DNA of 64,000 bases from Gigantopelta aegis (GCF_016097555.1 NC_054701.1:7263469-7327468); one strand, 5' to 3'; shown: positions 21,730-56,010, numbered from the stretch's first letter. The notes: a model not told the origin generated them from the sequence alone. A program made the numbers and translations.

Positions 21730-22377
21730 CTGTCCGTAAATAATTTTAATGATATCATTAAAAATGGTCTTATACTGTGGAAGTCTTAACAGTCCTGCAA
21801 CAGAGGCCCCCCGAATGTGAAGAGAACCGGGAGCGGTAGTATAACATTTGTCACTATGTCTGAAATTAATCGTTAGTGTGTAGAGTTCACAAAAATATAA
21901 GATGACATTTTTTAAAGTTGGTGCGAAGAAGATGGCGACCATTTCCAAAATGCCACCAGTCCATCAACAAAATTGTATATCTTTAGGAATACAACACGTA
22001 GAAGTGTGATGGTAGTGTACAAATTGATGTTTATGGAGTCCGTAAGTTCATCAAAACTGTTAGTAATACTGTCAAATAATTGGTTGTCACACAGTTAAAA
22101 TGGCGGTATTTTTGGTATGAAAATCTAATAATTTGTGTTGAAAGACACTTTTATGTTAAATATTAAATAAGTTTTAATGGTTGATGAGTTTTGTTGACAT
22201 ATTTTTAATACTTTTAAAACAAAATTTAACCTTAAATTGTAAATGTTTATCTGAAATGATAAATCAAGATGAGGTACATATGTTATATCATTGATCAAAT
22301 AGTTGCTCATTGAGTAAGTATTATTGTCATTACATAGCTATTAGCACTCACAAGTTATCATAACTACAATACCAAAC

Positions 22378-22780
22378 CATGAATGAATGAATGAATGAAT
22401 GCATGAATGGATGGATTAATGAATGAATGAATGAAGGAATGAATGAAGGAAATGTTTTATTTAACAACGAACTCAACACATTTTATTTACGGTTATATGG
22501 CATCAGACATACGGTTAAGCATCGTACAGATATTGAGGGAAGAAACCCGCTGTCGCCACTTTATGGGCTACTCTTTTCGATTAGCAGCAAGAGATATTTT
22601 ATATGCACCATCTCATAGACAGGATAGCACATACCACGGCCTTTGATGTACCAGTCGTGGTGCACTGGCTGGAGCGAGAAATAGCCCAATGGACCCACTG
22701 ACGGGGATCGATCCCAAACCGACCGCACTTTGCCACTGCCCCGAATAAATGAATGAATGAATGAATGAACGAACGAATGA
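22378..22780. repeat. (GAAT)n microsatellite split by a SINE
   Basis: gaatgaatgaat tracts at about 22380-22445 and 22745-22780 bracket the SINE at 22444-22742. Either the SINE landed in the microsatellite, or the target duplication is hidden in it. Confidence 0.8.
22444..22742 (-). mobile_element. Near full-length tRNA-derived SINE (- strand)
   Basis: The reversed tail (ggaaatgttttatttaacaa), body (ctactcttttcgattagcag, then ccagtcgtggtgcactggct) and part of the tRNA-like head (gacggggatcgatcccaaac) are visible. The A-box region is partly lost. Confidence 0.9.
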
Positions 22781-22999
22781 ATTGTTAACGAACCTATAGC
22801 ACAAAACCCATGAGGATAATAATTGAAGATATACAGTTTTATGATTATCTAGCGGCCATTTTGAAAAACGGCCGCCATCTTGTTCGCACCAACTTGAGAA
22901 AATGTCATCTTATATTTCTTATGAACTCCAGACCCCAGAGATTAATTTCAGCCAAACTGACAAATGTTATACCTCCGGCCCCGGTTACTCGAAAATTAA

Positions 23000-24420
23000 G
23001 GCTCTTAAGGAAATTAAGGCTACCCTATGCACTTAAGTTGATCTTAGGGCTAAGATCGCCTCGTGGAACGGTGCCCTGATCTATAACACTGAATAAACAA
23101 TAATCTTATTATTGAATAATGACGATGTACAATTTGATGGTGTATTTTATATAATTATTCTCTTGACTATTGACATTTACAATTATAATGAATAGTGAAA
23201 CCTACTTTAAAGTTGTCTGTCCGTCCGTATCCGTAATTATTTCCTTAATTAGTGCACAATGGAGATTGAAAGCAGTCTCGACGGACCACACTGTCTTGAT
23301 CAGGTCAGGCCAGAACAGGTCATAGGTTTTAACGTGCACATTCAGAACAAGCTGTTGTAGCTCACGCCTGTCATGGGCACAGGTGTCAACTTTCGCCGAC
23401 TCAGCCGTCCGGGACAGAAAAAGGTTTGGGGTTGGTTGGAGAGAGGGGTCGCCCCTGCTGGCATGTGCAAGGGATCACAAGCAGCCTGACCAGGGTCGGT
23501 AGCGGGCGAGGGTTGGTTTTGGTGATATTGAATTTGCAAATGTTTCCGTAGGATTAAAGCCAAATAGAAAATGTTGCGTAGTTTCTTGAAGGTAATTTTG
23601 ACGCATAATTTAGAACGGTTCGTCAACACTGAAAATGGAACTAATTGGTTGACTGACTTAGTTGATCGAATGGTAACTACACTGTCTTGAGGATCACAGG
23701 TGTTTCCCAGGAATATACGTGCGACTTCTTGGTCATGTGACTGACTAAAGCAGGACAGTTGTAAACAAATAGTGCTGACCTCCCCTCTCCTATTTTGTTT
23801 TGTTCTAACGTTTTGTCAAGGGTAAAAACACCAATGCAGTTCCGTCAAATCTAATATTTTAAGTTACGGTTACTTTGAAAATAATTAAGTGCAACTGGGG
23901 AGAGGAAACAACCACTGGGTCGAGTTGACCAATCACTGCGACGAATTGATAACATTTTTGGTGCGAGTTGACCATTAACAGTGTGGAGCGAGTAGACCAA
24001 CCACTGGGGCGAGTTGGTTTTGGGACGAGTTGACTAAACGCTGGGGAGAGTTGGTTTTGGGACGACTTGACCAAAAGCTGGGGCGAGTTCGTTTTGGGAA
24101 GAGTTGACCTGTTCCCTGTCAGAATCTTGTTGGCGTTTGGATATAGCTCGCTTGAACATTTCCTCCACGCAATTTGAGTAAGTGAGTAACTCGTTCCTCG
24201 GGCTTAGCCTCTGACGTCGCCAGTGACTAAGTACGGGCCAGAAAGGGAGGAGTAAGTTTGAGGTGGGCGGAATTTGTTATAAGAATTTAGTAGTTAGGTC
24301 AGAGACCTAAGACAAAAATGAGATAGCTGATCTATCCTAACATGTCTGGCACAAAAGTTAAAGTACAAAAATAAAATTAGAGTGCTCGGCCAAAAATGTT
24401 TTAAGGTGATTTGAGCAATT
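23000..24420. other. No gene seen; degenerate minisatellite at 23915-24105
   Basis: The only structure seen is a degenerate minisatellite with the motif gacgagttgacc...ctgggg...gagttggttttggga. Short frames on both strands have no recognised domain. Confidence 0.45.
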
Positions 24421-24532
24421 TAGCAATTAAGTGCATTGGACTCTTTACAAAAAAAACAACCCAAAACAAACAACAATAAACATAAAATTGTGAAGGGCAG
24501 CCAAAAAATATATAGTCCGACTAAGCCCTTAC

Positions 24533-25065
24533 CTGGAGGCGAAGGTTCTTGACAAGGTTGGCGGCGGAACTCATGGCGTAGTGATGAGGTGATCGTTGCG
24601 GAGGTTCGTGAAGATCTCATCCAGTGGAAGGTAGAACTCACGAAGCATCCTTCTGTATTCCTCAAGTAGGACCACCTTTAAAATGCGATGGATGACTGCA
24701 CTTTCCATGTCTGGTTTCATTAGCGCCTACCGATACACCCTGTTTCGCTCCGCTATGAGGTAGTAAGAGTTCGACTTGGGGACGAACTGCAGCTGGTATC
24801 TCCCCTGACCTGATGGAAATGATCGCCAGTCACATTCTTTCCAGGGACCTGCCAGCTTGGAGGGATGTGTAAAATTCCCTTGTACTGCAGTGCGATACTT
24901 GGCCGGCAACTTGTCACAGTGGATCGTCCAAGTACTGGGCTGGGGTCTCGGTGGGTCCTTATCCCCGACCTTTCTCCTCTTGGGATCTTTGTGTGTATCA
25001 GCTGCTGCAGCAACAACAACCGGAGGAGACGCCGGTATGCTGACTGGTGGTGCTGAGGTTACCAC
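24533..25065 (-). CDS. Unrecognised minus-strand coding-like segment, probably broken
   Basis: On the minus strand a 112-codon frame starts at 25065 with a Pro/Ala-rich N-terminus and a basic patch (DPKRRKVGDKD). It continues to WKECDWRSFPSGQGRYQLQF and ERNRVYR, then meets a single stop at 24727-24729. The same frame carries on with MKPDMESAVIHRILK, EEYRRMLREFYLPLDEIF and NLRNDHLITTP to another stop. An overlapping frame, MSSAANLVKNLRLQ, ends at a strong donor-like site (ctccag|gtaaggg, about 24533). The amino-acid texture looks like real protein rather than noise, but I recognise no family. It may be a decayed host exon or retrocopy. It lies upstream of, and antisense to, CERK. Confidence 0.35.
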
Positions 25066-25102
25066 TACGTAAAGTTACAGATTTACTTTTAAAGTTAACA
25101 GC

Positions 25103-25395
25103 TTGTTTTGTTTAACGACATCACTAGAGCACATTGATTTATTAATCAACAATTGCATGGCAAACATCTGGTAATTTTTACCTATAATCTTAGAGAAAAC
25201 CCGTTACAATTTGTAGAATGGGATTTTTTATATGCACCATCTCACAAACAAGATAGCAGCTATCACGACCTTTGATACACCAGTCGTTGTGCACTGGCTA
25301 GAACGAGAAATAGCCCTATGGGCCCACCGACGGGATCGATCCCAAACCTACCGCGCATCCCGCGAGCGCTTTACCACTGGGTTACATCCCGCCCT
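25103..25395 (-). mobile_element. Full-length tRNA-derived SINE (- strand)
   Basis: Reversed tail (ttgtttaacgacatcactag), body (caccagtcgttgtgcactgg) and head (ggtaaagcg complement: cgctttaccactgggttaca) are all present. Confidence 0.9.
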
Positions 25396-26306
25396 GATGT
25401 GTATTAGGTCACCCAGTAATTGTAATAACAACCACGACAAAATGTTTATAAAATCTTAACGACATAACCGTATTCCTATATCAAAAACGTATCTTTGCAC
25501 TAGGCAAAGTCGTCGTTGCTTCCATGACCCATTATTAGGTGCTCATTCCTAGGAGGACTGCTACTCCCTAGGTGATCAGTACCAAGACGTTTATCCCTCA
25601 TGCACCGCTCGTATGAGGACTGCCACTCCCAGATAGCTTAGAAAACCCAAACTTGCACAGGATAGAGCCCAATGGTATGTATATATACAGATGAGATGGC
25701 ATGACTCATGCATATGTTAATAATTTGGCTGGAACAAACGCTATTCCATGACCGGTAACTGCTTAAAAGCCGTCCCACTCAATACCCTCCTTGTTAAAAC
25801 CCATCTCCTCAAAACTACTCTCGATCAGACCTCAAGGACTAAACCCCCTCCGTCTTAGCAAAAACAAAAAGGTATATAGCCTACATTTGGTTAAACAACT
25901 AGGCCCTATATTTTAAAGTCAAACATCACACAAACATATACTGATGTATTTAAAATCTAAACATCACACACCAAATATCTGATTAGCTCATATCACGTTA
26001 TAGCTAGAGTCACCTCCAGCCCTACCCCTTATTGGTATTGATATGTTGGGTACGACTAGAGGAAACTATATGTAATGCTTTGACAATCGTCCACAACTAA
26101 ATGGTTGCAAGCTACTGTTTCTAAAATACAAATTTATTTTCCTAAATCTGATACCACAGAGCTTTAGTTTGATTATTATCGAGTCCAGTCATAACATTAA
26201 ACTTACCGTACATGGTGTTAACCAGTACCAACGTTACACGAAGAAACCCGACGCCTCTATGCAAAACGAACCTGCGCTGCACTTTCTTGTGGTGACTCGA
26301 GAGGAA
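25396..26306. other. No gene seen
   Basis: This stretch shows weak internal repetition (aggaggactgctactcccta and tgaggactgccactcccaga near 25550-25640) but no coding or known element. Confidence 0.4.
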
Positions 26307-26625
26307 GGAAGGAAATGTTTTATTTAACGACGTGCTCAACACAGTTTATTTACGGTTATATGGCGTCATACATATGGTTAAGGATCACGGAGATATTGAG
26401 AGAGGAAACCAGCTGTCGCCACTTCATAGGCTACTCTTTTTTGATTAGCAGCAATGGATCTTTTATATGCACCATCCCACAGACAGGATAGTACATACGA
26501 CGGCCTTTGTTACACCAGTTGTGGAGCACTGGCTGGAATGTGAAATAGCCCAACGGGTCCACCGACGGAGATCGATCCTAGACCGACTGCGCATGAAGCG
26601 AACGTTTTATCGCGGCTCCGGTGAC
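26307..26625 (-). mobile_element. Full-length tRNA-derived SINE (- strand)
   Basis: Reversed tail with aaggaaatgttttatttaac, body gctactcttttttgattagc and gcactggctggaatgtgaaa, and head near gacggagatcgatcctagac. Confidence 0.9.
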
Positions 26626-26800
26626 TCGAAAGCGAATCACGTTAGTACACAGTTTAATAATTGGAGACCTCGTATTTTTTTCTACTGATTTTGTCATCTT
26701 GACGGTATAGGCACAAATATGTCTAAGCCTTGTTTGTAGCTGACTTTTATTCTTATTGACGAGCGAGATGATCCACCACCCCCCACACCCCAAAAAATGT

Positions 26801-26930
26801 TTGTTTTGTTTAACGAGACCACTAGGTCACATTGAGTTATTCATCATCAGCTATTATCAAATAGTTGACATCTAATACCCGATGATTAATAAACCAATGA
26901 GCTCCAGTGGTGTCGTTGAATAAAGCAAAC
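26801..26930. repeat. Inverted pair of SINE tails
   Basis: A reversed SINE tail (ttgtttaacgagaccactag) is followed after ~50 bases by a forward tail (ataaaccaatgagctccagt, then ggtgtcgttgaataaagcaa). The pair forms a short imperfect palindrome about 80 bases upstream of the CERK start codon. Confidence 0.6.
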
Positions 26931-27012
26931 TTTAACCTTCAGCCAATGACCATATCTCGGATCGCCTGCATCGGAGAACCGCAACGGTGGAAATTACCAC
27001 ATAACGGTTGGA

Positions 27013-48917
<21,905 letters not shown>

Positions 48918-49317
48918 GTGAGTTTGGGAGGAGGGGATAGGGCAGGTGGCAGTTGAATAACACATAGTACATAACAGCAGGTTCAGAACAATAGAGTATT
49001 GTTTGTCAGAATGACAGCTATCTTTTAAACATTCAGATGAATAAAAAGATTGTTTTAATGTGTACAATCATAGCAACCCCTGCAGTTAAGAAAATATCCA
49101 TGGCAAAAAACCTACCATTGAAAGAAAACTGAATATAGTCCACGGCTAAAAGGTGCCGTGGAGAATTAAGAACTGCATGACATGCCATGGGCAATTGCAA
49201 GGGTTACATAGCCTTTCTTGCATCATATATTTATCATGGTCACAAAATCAGCAACTAATGAAAAATGCAAAAAAGCTCTTGTTCTTTAAACCAATTACGT
49301 TTGTGATCTACTTCGTT

Positions 49318-52300
49318 AGTGGTTAGTGAGAGAGGAGAGGGTGTAGTGGCCTTACACCTACCCATTGAGCCCTTAAGAACTAGCTCTGGGTTGAAGCCAT
49401 TACTGGGCTGTCTGTCCAGGGCGGTGGGTTAGTTGGTTAGTGGTTAGTGAGAGAGGAGAGGGTGTAGTGGCCTTACACCTACCCATTGAGCCCTTAAGAA
49501 CTAGCTCTGGGTTGAAGCCATTACTGGGCTGTCTGTCCAGGGCGGTGGGTTAGTTGGTTAGTGGTTAGTGAGAGAGGAGAGGGTGTAGTGGCCTTACACC
49601 TACCCATTGAGCCCTTAAGAACTAGCTCTGGGTTGAAGCCATTACTGGGCTGTCTGTCCAGGACGGTGGGTTAGTTGGTTAGTGGTTAGTGAGAGAGGAG
49701 AGGGTGTAGTGGCCTTACACCTACCCATTGAGCCCTTAAGAACTAGCTCTGGGTTGAAGCCATTACTGGGCTGTCTGTCCAGGACAGTGGGTTAGTTGGT
49801 TAGTGGTTAGTGAGAGAGGAGAGGGTGTAGTGGCCTTACACCTACCCATTGAGCCCTTAAGAACTAGCTCTGGGTTGAAGCCATTACTGGGCTGTCTGTC
49901 CAGGACAGTGGGTTAGTTGGTTAGTGGTTAGTGAGAGAGGAGAGGGTGTAGTGGCCTTACACCTACCCATTGAGCCCTTAAGAACTAGCTCTGGGTTGAA
50001 GCCATTACTGGGCTGTCTGTCCAGGACAGTGGGTTAGTTGGTTAGTGGTTAGTGAGAGAGGAGAGGGTGTAGTGGCCTTACACCTACCCATTGAGCCCTT
50101 AAGAACTAGCTCTGGGTTGAAGCCATTACTGGGCTGTCTGTTACAGTGGGTTAGTTGGTTAGTGGTTAGTGAGAGAGGAGAGGGTGTAGTGGCCTTACAC
50201 CTACCCATTGAGCCCTTAAGAACTAGCTCTGGGTTGAAGCCATTACTGGGCTGTCTGTCCAGGACAGTGGGTTAGTTGGTTAGTGGTTAGTGAGAGAGGA
50301 GAGGGTGTAGTGGCCTTACACCTACCCATTGAGCCCTTAAGAACTAGCTCTGGGTTGAAGCCATTACTGGGCTGTCTGTCCAGGACAGTGGGTTAGTCGG
50401 TTAGTGGTTAGTGAGAGAGAGAGGGTGTAGTGGCCTTACACCTACCCATTGAGCCCTTAAGAACTAGCTCTGGGTTGAAGCCATTACTGGGCTGTCTGTC
50501 CAGGACAGTGGGTTAGTTGGTTAGTGGTTAGTGAGAGAGGAGAGGGTGTAGTGGCCTTACACCTACCCATTGAGCCCTTAAGAACTAGCTCTGGGTTGAA
50601 GCCATTACTGGGCTGTCTGTCCAGGACAGTGGGTTAGTTGGTTAGTGGTTAGTGAGAGAGGAGAGGGTGTAGTGGCCTTACACCTACCCATTGAGCCCTT
50701 AAGAACTAGCTCTGGGTTGAAGCCATTACTGGGCTGTCTGTCCAGGGCAGTGGGTTAGTTGGTTAGTGGTTAGTGAGAGAGGAGAGGGTGTAGTGGCCTT
50801 ACACCTACCCATTGAGCCCTTAAGAACTAGCTCTGGGTTGAAGCCATTACTGGGCTGTCTGTCCAGGCGGTGGGTTAGTTGGTTAGTGGTTAGTGAGAGA
50901 GGAGAGGGTGTAGTGGCCTTACACCTACCCATTGAGCCCTTAAGAACTAGCTCTGGGTTGAAGCCATTACTGGGCTGTCTGTCCAGGGCGGTGGGTTAGT
51001 TGGTTAGTGGTTAGTGAGAGAGGAGAGGGTGTAGTGGCCTTACACCTACCCATTGAGCCCTTAAGAACTAGCTCTGGGTTGAAGCCATTACTGGGCTGTC
51101 TGTCCAGGACAGTGGGTTAGTTGGTTAGTGGTTAGTGAGAGAGGAGAGGGTGTAGTGGCCTTACACCTACCCATTGAGCCCTTAAGAACTAGCTCTGGGT
51201 TGAAGCCATTACTGGGCTGTCTGTCCAGGACAGTGGGTTAGTTGGTTAGTGGTTAGTGAGAGAGGAGAGGGTGTAGTGGCCTTACACCTACCCATTGAGC
51301 CCTTAAGAACTAGCTCTGGGTTGAAGCCATTACTGGGCTGTCTGTCCAGGACAGTGGGTTAGTTGGTTAGTGGTTAGTGAGAGAGGAGAGGGTGTAGTGG
51401 CCTTACACCTACCCATTGAGCCCTTAAGAACTAGCTCTGGGTTGAAGCCATTACTGGGCTGTCTGTCCAGGACAGTGGGTTAGTTGGTTAGTGGTTAGTG
51501 AGAGAGGAGAGGGTGTAGTGGCCTTACACCTACCCATTGAGCCCTTAAGAACTAGCTCTGGGTTGAAGCCATTACTGGGCTGTCTGTCCAGGACAGTGGG
51601 TTAGTTGGTTAGTGGTTAGTGAGAGAGGAGAGGGTGTAGTGGCCTTACACCTACCCATTGAGCCCTTAAGAACTAGCTCTGGGTTGAAGCCATTACTGGG
51701 CTGTCTGTCCAGGACAGTGGGTTAGTTGGTTAGTGGTTAGTGAGAGAGGAGAGGGTGTAGTGGCCTTACACCTACCCATTGAGCCCTTAAGAACTAGCTC
51801 TGGGTTGAAGCCATTACTGGGCTGTCTGTCCAGGACGTAGTGGGTTAGTTGGTTAGTGGTTAGTGAGAGAGGAGAGGGTGTAGTGGCCTTACACCTACCC
51901 ATTGAGCCCTTAAGAACTAGCTCTGGGTTGAAGCCATTACTGGGCTGTCTGTCCAGGACAGTGGGTTAGTCGGTTAGTGGTTAGTGAGAGAGGAGAGGGT
52001 GTAGTGGCCTTACACCTACCCATTGAGCCCTTAAGAACTAGCTCTGGGTTGAAGCCATTACTGGGCTGTCTGTCCAGGACAGTGGGTTAGTTGGTTAGTG
52101 GTTAGTGAGAGAGGAGAGGGTGTAGTGGCCTTACACCTACCCATTGAGCCCTTAAGAACTAGCTCTGGGTTGAAGCCATTACTGGGCTGTCTGTCCAGGG
52201 CAGTGGGTTAGTTGGTTAGTGGTTAGTGAGAGAGGAGAGGGTGTAGTGGCCTTACACCTACCCATTGAGCCCTTAAGAACTAGCTCTGGGTTGAAGCCAT

Positions 52301-53389
52301 TACTGGGCTGTCTGTCCAGGGCGGTGGGTTAGTTGGTTAGTGGTTAGTGAGAGAGGAGAGGGTGTAGTGGCCTTACACCTACCCATTGAGCCCTTAAGAA
52401 CTAGCTCTGGGTTGAAGCCATTACTGGGCTGTCTGTCCAGGGCGGTGGGTTAGTTGGTTAGTGGTTAGTGAGAGAGGAGAGGGTGTAGTGGCCTTACACC
52501 TACCCATTGAGCCCTTAAGAACTAGCTCTGGGTTGAAGCCATTACTGGGCTGTCTGTCCAGGGCGGTGGGTTAGTTGGTTAGTGGTTAGTGAGAGAGGAG
52601 AGGGTGTAGTGGCCTTACACCTACCCATTGAGCCCTTAAGAACTAGCTCTGGGTTGAAGCCATTACTGGGCTGTCTGTCCAGGACGGTGGGTTAGTTGGT
52701 TAGTGGTTAGTGAGAGAGGAGAGGGTGTAGTGGCCTTACACCTACCCATTGAGCCCTTAAGAACTAGCTCTGGGTTGAAGCCATTACTGGGCTGTCTGTC
52801 CAGGACAGTGGGTTAGTTGGTTAGTGGTTAGTGAGAGAGGAGAGGGTGTAGTGGCCTTACACCTACCCATTGAGCCCTTAAGAACTAGCTCTGGGTTGAA
52901 GCCATTACTGGGCTGTCTGTCCAGGACAGTGGGTTAGTTGGTTAGTGGTTAGTGAGAGAGGAGAGGGTGTAGTGGCCTTACACCTACCCATTGAGCCCTT
53001 AAGAACTAGCTCTGGGTTGAAGCCATTACTGGGCTGTCTGTCCAGGACAGTGGGTTAGTTGGTTAGTGGTTAGTGAGAGAGGAGAGGGTGTAGTGGCCTT
53101 ACACCTACCCATTGAGCCCTTAAGAACTAGCTCTGGGTTGAAGCCATTACTGGGCTGTCTGTCCAGGACAGTGGGTTAGTTGGTTAGTGGTTAGTGAGAG
53201 AGGAGAGGGTGTAGTGGCCTTACACCTACCCATTGAGCCCTTAAGAACTAGCTCTGGGTTGAAGCCATTACTGGGCTGTCTGTCCAGGACAGTGGGTTAG
53301 TTGGTTAGTGGTTAGTGAGAGAGGAGAGGGTGTAGTGGCCTTACACCTACCCATTGAGCCCTTAAGAACTAGCTCTGAACTAGCTCTGG
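49318..53389. repeat. 121-base satellite, ~33-34 near-identical copies, SINE-derived
   Basis: The unit runs ttagtggttagtgagagagg, agagggtgtagtggccttac, acctacccattgagccctta, agaactagctctgggttgaa, gccattactgggctgtctgt, ccaggacagtgggttagttgg. Copies differ mainly at one short segment (ggacagtggg, ggcggtggg, ggcagtggg). The block cacctacccattgagc...ctgggttg...tactgggctg resembles the middle of the second SINE type, so the satellite probably grew from a SINE fragment. It ends at an assembly gap, so true length is unknown. Confidence 0.92.
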
Positions 53390-53589
53390 NNNNNNNNNNN
53401 NNNNNNNNNNNNNNNNNNNNNNNNNNNNNNNNNNNNNNNNNNNNNNNNNNNNNNNNNNNNNNNNNNNNNNNNNNNNNNNNNNNNNNNNNNNNNNNNNNNN
53501 NNNNNNNNNNNNNNNNNNNNNNNNNNNNNNNNNNNNNNNNNNNNNNNNNNNNNNNNNNNNNNNNNNNNNNNNNNNNNNNNNNNNNNNNN
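53390..53589. other. Assembly gap (200 N)
   Basis: Exactly 200 N, a conventional placeholder for a gap of unknown size. It follows the satellite and precedes a different gene. The missing CERK 3' exons are expected in or beyond it, if the join is correct. Confidence 0.99.
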
Positions 53590-53630
53590 TGGCAAAAAGA
53601 CTTCGGACTATTTATAAATAGTGTGCAGTG

Positions 53631-54611
53631 ATGTTGTTCACTTTTGTGTCTACTGTGATAATCGTGCAGTTTTTCGGAAATAGAACCGTAAGAGTTGATG
53701 ACGTAACCACAGGCGAAAAGTCTGCTTCTTCTAGAGGATCAAACAGGACGGCAACTTCAATATTCAAAGCAACACCACAAACAGATCTACCTGTAGATGG
53801 TCCAAAATTAAAAGCGCATCCATTTCGCTATATTTTGAATCCCGACACTTTCTGCAGCAAAAAGGATATATACATCATAACATACGTTCACAGTGCACCG
53901 AACAATTTCGAGAAACGAGACGCAATTAGTCAGACCTGGGGCAGAAGGAAGTATTATCTGAACAAAAGGGTTGAGTTAGTTTTTATCCTGGGACAAGTCG
54001 CAGACACAAGAGTGATGACGTCAGTGAGGAATGAGTCGGGTATCCATGGCGACATAGTCCAGAAGGATTTCGTTGACAGTTATCATAACTTGACCTACAA
54101 GGCGATCGCTGCATTGAAGTCCACGTTTTGTAGACAAGCTGTGTATGTTTTAAAAACAGACGATGACATTTTCGTAAATTTTTACGTGTTTATCAGATAT
54201 ACACTGTCGACTGTTGAGTTTCGTTATGGTAGGACAAGGTTGATTCTCTGCCATGTCTGGGTGGACATGGAGGTGATACGCGACCAACAATCTAAATAGT
54301 ACCTGTCTAAACAAGATTTTTCGCCAGACGTCTTTCCGCCATATTGTTCCGGATCTGCTTATTTAATGAGCCCTGAGGTGATACGCGACCAACAATCTAA
54401 ATGGTACCTGTCTAAAGAAGATTTTTCGCCAGACTTCTTTCCGAATCTGAACATCACACACAGACCGTTCAACGCTGGATACAGTTTTTACGCTTCTCGT
54501 TTTGAGAAACAGTTAAAAACTGACGAATACTATGACGTTGCTATCTTTCTAATAGACAAGCTTCAAAGGATGTTCCTTCTATGGAACACCGTAATTGCAA
54601 CGGAAAAGTAA
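53631..54611 (+). pseudogene. Beta-1,3-galactosyltransferase-like (GT31), rearranged, probably dead
   Basis: GT31 enzymes add galactose or GlcNAc in beta-1,3 linkage to glycans in the Golgi. The first ATG after an upstream in-frame stop is 53631. A short hydrophobic anchor follows (residues ~2-15). FEKRDAISQTWGRRKY is the family's RxxIRxTW-type block, and VLKTDDDIFVNFYVF near residue 177 is the DDD metal-binding motif. A 105-base block (54270-54374) is then partly repeated from 54375 in the same frame. The first copy has TAG (54297-54299) where the second has TGG. The PPYCSGSAYLMSP block is followed directly by the repeat, and the segment that holds the acidic WMDEQY block in the paralogue at 63.7 kb is missing. 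The end, LLWNTVIATEK, is intact. Pseudogene is likely; misassembly next to the gap is possible. Confidence 0.8.
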
Positions 54612-54621
54612 AGGTGGTAAC

Positions 54622-55330
54622 AAGGACATTTGAAATACTGATATTAGTATTCTTCAAGGCTTATCTTACCAAGGACATTTCAAACAATGATATTATCATT
54701 CTCCAAGACTTATCTTAGCAAGGACATTTCAAACACTGATATTAGGATTCTTCAAGGCTTATCTTACCAAGGACATTTCAAACACTGATATTAGTGTTCT
54801 TCAAGGCTTATCTTACCAAGGACATTTCAAACACTGATATGAGTATTCTTCAAGACTTAATCTTACCAAGGACATTTCAAACACTGATATTAGTATTCGT
54901 CAAGACTTAATCTTACCAAGGACATTTCAAACACTGATATTAGTATTCGTCAAGTCCTATTTTACCAAGGACATTTCAAACACTGATATTAGTATTCTTC
55001 AAGGCTTATCTTACCAAGGACATTTCAAACACTGATATTAGTATTCTTCAAGACTTATCTTACCAAGGACATTTCAAACACTGATATTAGTATTCTTCAA
55101 GACGTATCTTACCAAGGACATTTCAAACACTGATATTAGTATTATTCAAGATTTATCTTACCAAGGACATTTCAAACACTGATATTAGTATTCTTCAAGA
55201 CTTATCTTACCAAGGACATTTCAAACACTGATATTAGTATTCTTCAAGACGTATCTTACCAAGGACATTTCAAACACTGATATTAGTATTATTCAAGATT
55301 TATCTTACCAAGGACATTTCAAACACTGAT
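54622..55330. repeat. ~50-base minisatellite, about 14 copies
   Basis: Unit: accaaggacatttcaaacac, tgatattagtattcttcaag, acttatctt. Copies differ by a few bases. It starts ten bases after the galactosyltransferase-like stop codon. Confidence 0.9.
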
Positions 55331-55599
55331 ATTCGATTTTAGATATACCTTTTTTCTCGTAGTGGAAAATATACAATGAAAATAGGCATAAAAGGTATCA
55401 ATTAATTATAATTAGTTAAGTTCACCATCAAGAACTAAAGAAGACATTAATTAATTATTTAAACAGGCCAACAGAACAGATGTGCATGATTAGAATGAAA
55501 GTACTATTTTATGTTATTAAAAGTAGTCATGTCTATCAATTATTGCTAGTTCTACAACTTGTCATTTCTGCTAACTAATATTAATTGTGAAAATCAGTA
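55331..55599. other. No feature seen
   Basis: AT-rich sequence between two tandem arrays. Confidence 0.35.
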
Positions 55600-56010
55600 A
55601 AGTAAGTTGCGAATCAGGTGTCAAATCAACTAGGGGTCACAAAGCTGTGAAGCTGGCGGGTGGTGTAATATTGCAATTATTTATATTGTTATAACTGGCA
55701 GGGGCGAATGCAGAGTGAAATCAAAAAGGGGTCGTAACGAGGCTGTGAAGCTGGCGTGTGGGGAAGGGTGGGTGGTGTAATATTGCAATTATTTATATTG
55801 TCATAACCGACAGGGATGGATCCAGTGTCATATCAAGCAGGGGTCTCAATAAGGCTATGCAGCTGGCGGGTGGGTAATGTAATATTGCAATCATTTATAT
55901 TGTCATAACAGGCAGGGGCGAATCCGGAGTGAAATCAAGAAGCGGTCGTAACAAGGCTATGAAGCTGGCGGGTGGGGAAGGTTGGGTGGTATAATATTAC
56001 AATTATTTAT
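55600..56010. repeat. ~115-base degenerate tandem repeat, about 4 copies
   Basis: The repeated blocks are gaagctggcgggtgg, taatattgcaattatttata, ttgtcataac, and ggcaggggcgaat. Confidence 0.8.

Larger units (their letters stand above)
21730..22990. repeat. Large inverted duplication, arms ~160-230 bases
   Basis: The left arm (about 21730-21960) contains gtgcgaagaagatggcgacc. Its complement appears in the right arm (about 22840-22990) as the ggccgccatcttgttcgcac region, followed by aatttcagccaaactgacaa. The arms are diverged. The interior holds AT-rich sequence, (GAAT)n tracts and a SINE. It may be the ends of an old foldback element. Confidence 0.55.

Noticed and set aside
23342-23629. 95-codon minus-strand frame as a gene
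   Set aside because: Proline-rich middle but no recognised domain, splice context or neighbour support.
50045-50275. 76-codon frames repeated through the satellite
   Set aside because: They are the same 121-base unit read across two copies, and they recur only where unit length varies.
49318-53389. CRISPR array
   Set aside because: The units are contiguous 121-base repeats with no spacers, in an animal genome with introns.
54622-55330. CRISPR-like or regulatory array downstream of a GT31 copy
   Set aside because: Ordinary 50-base minisatellite without spacers.
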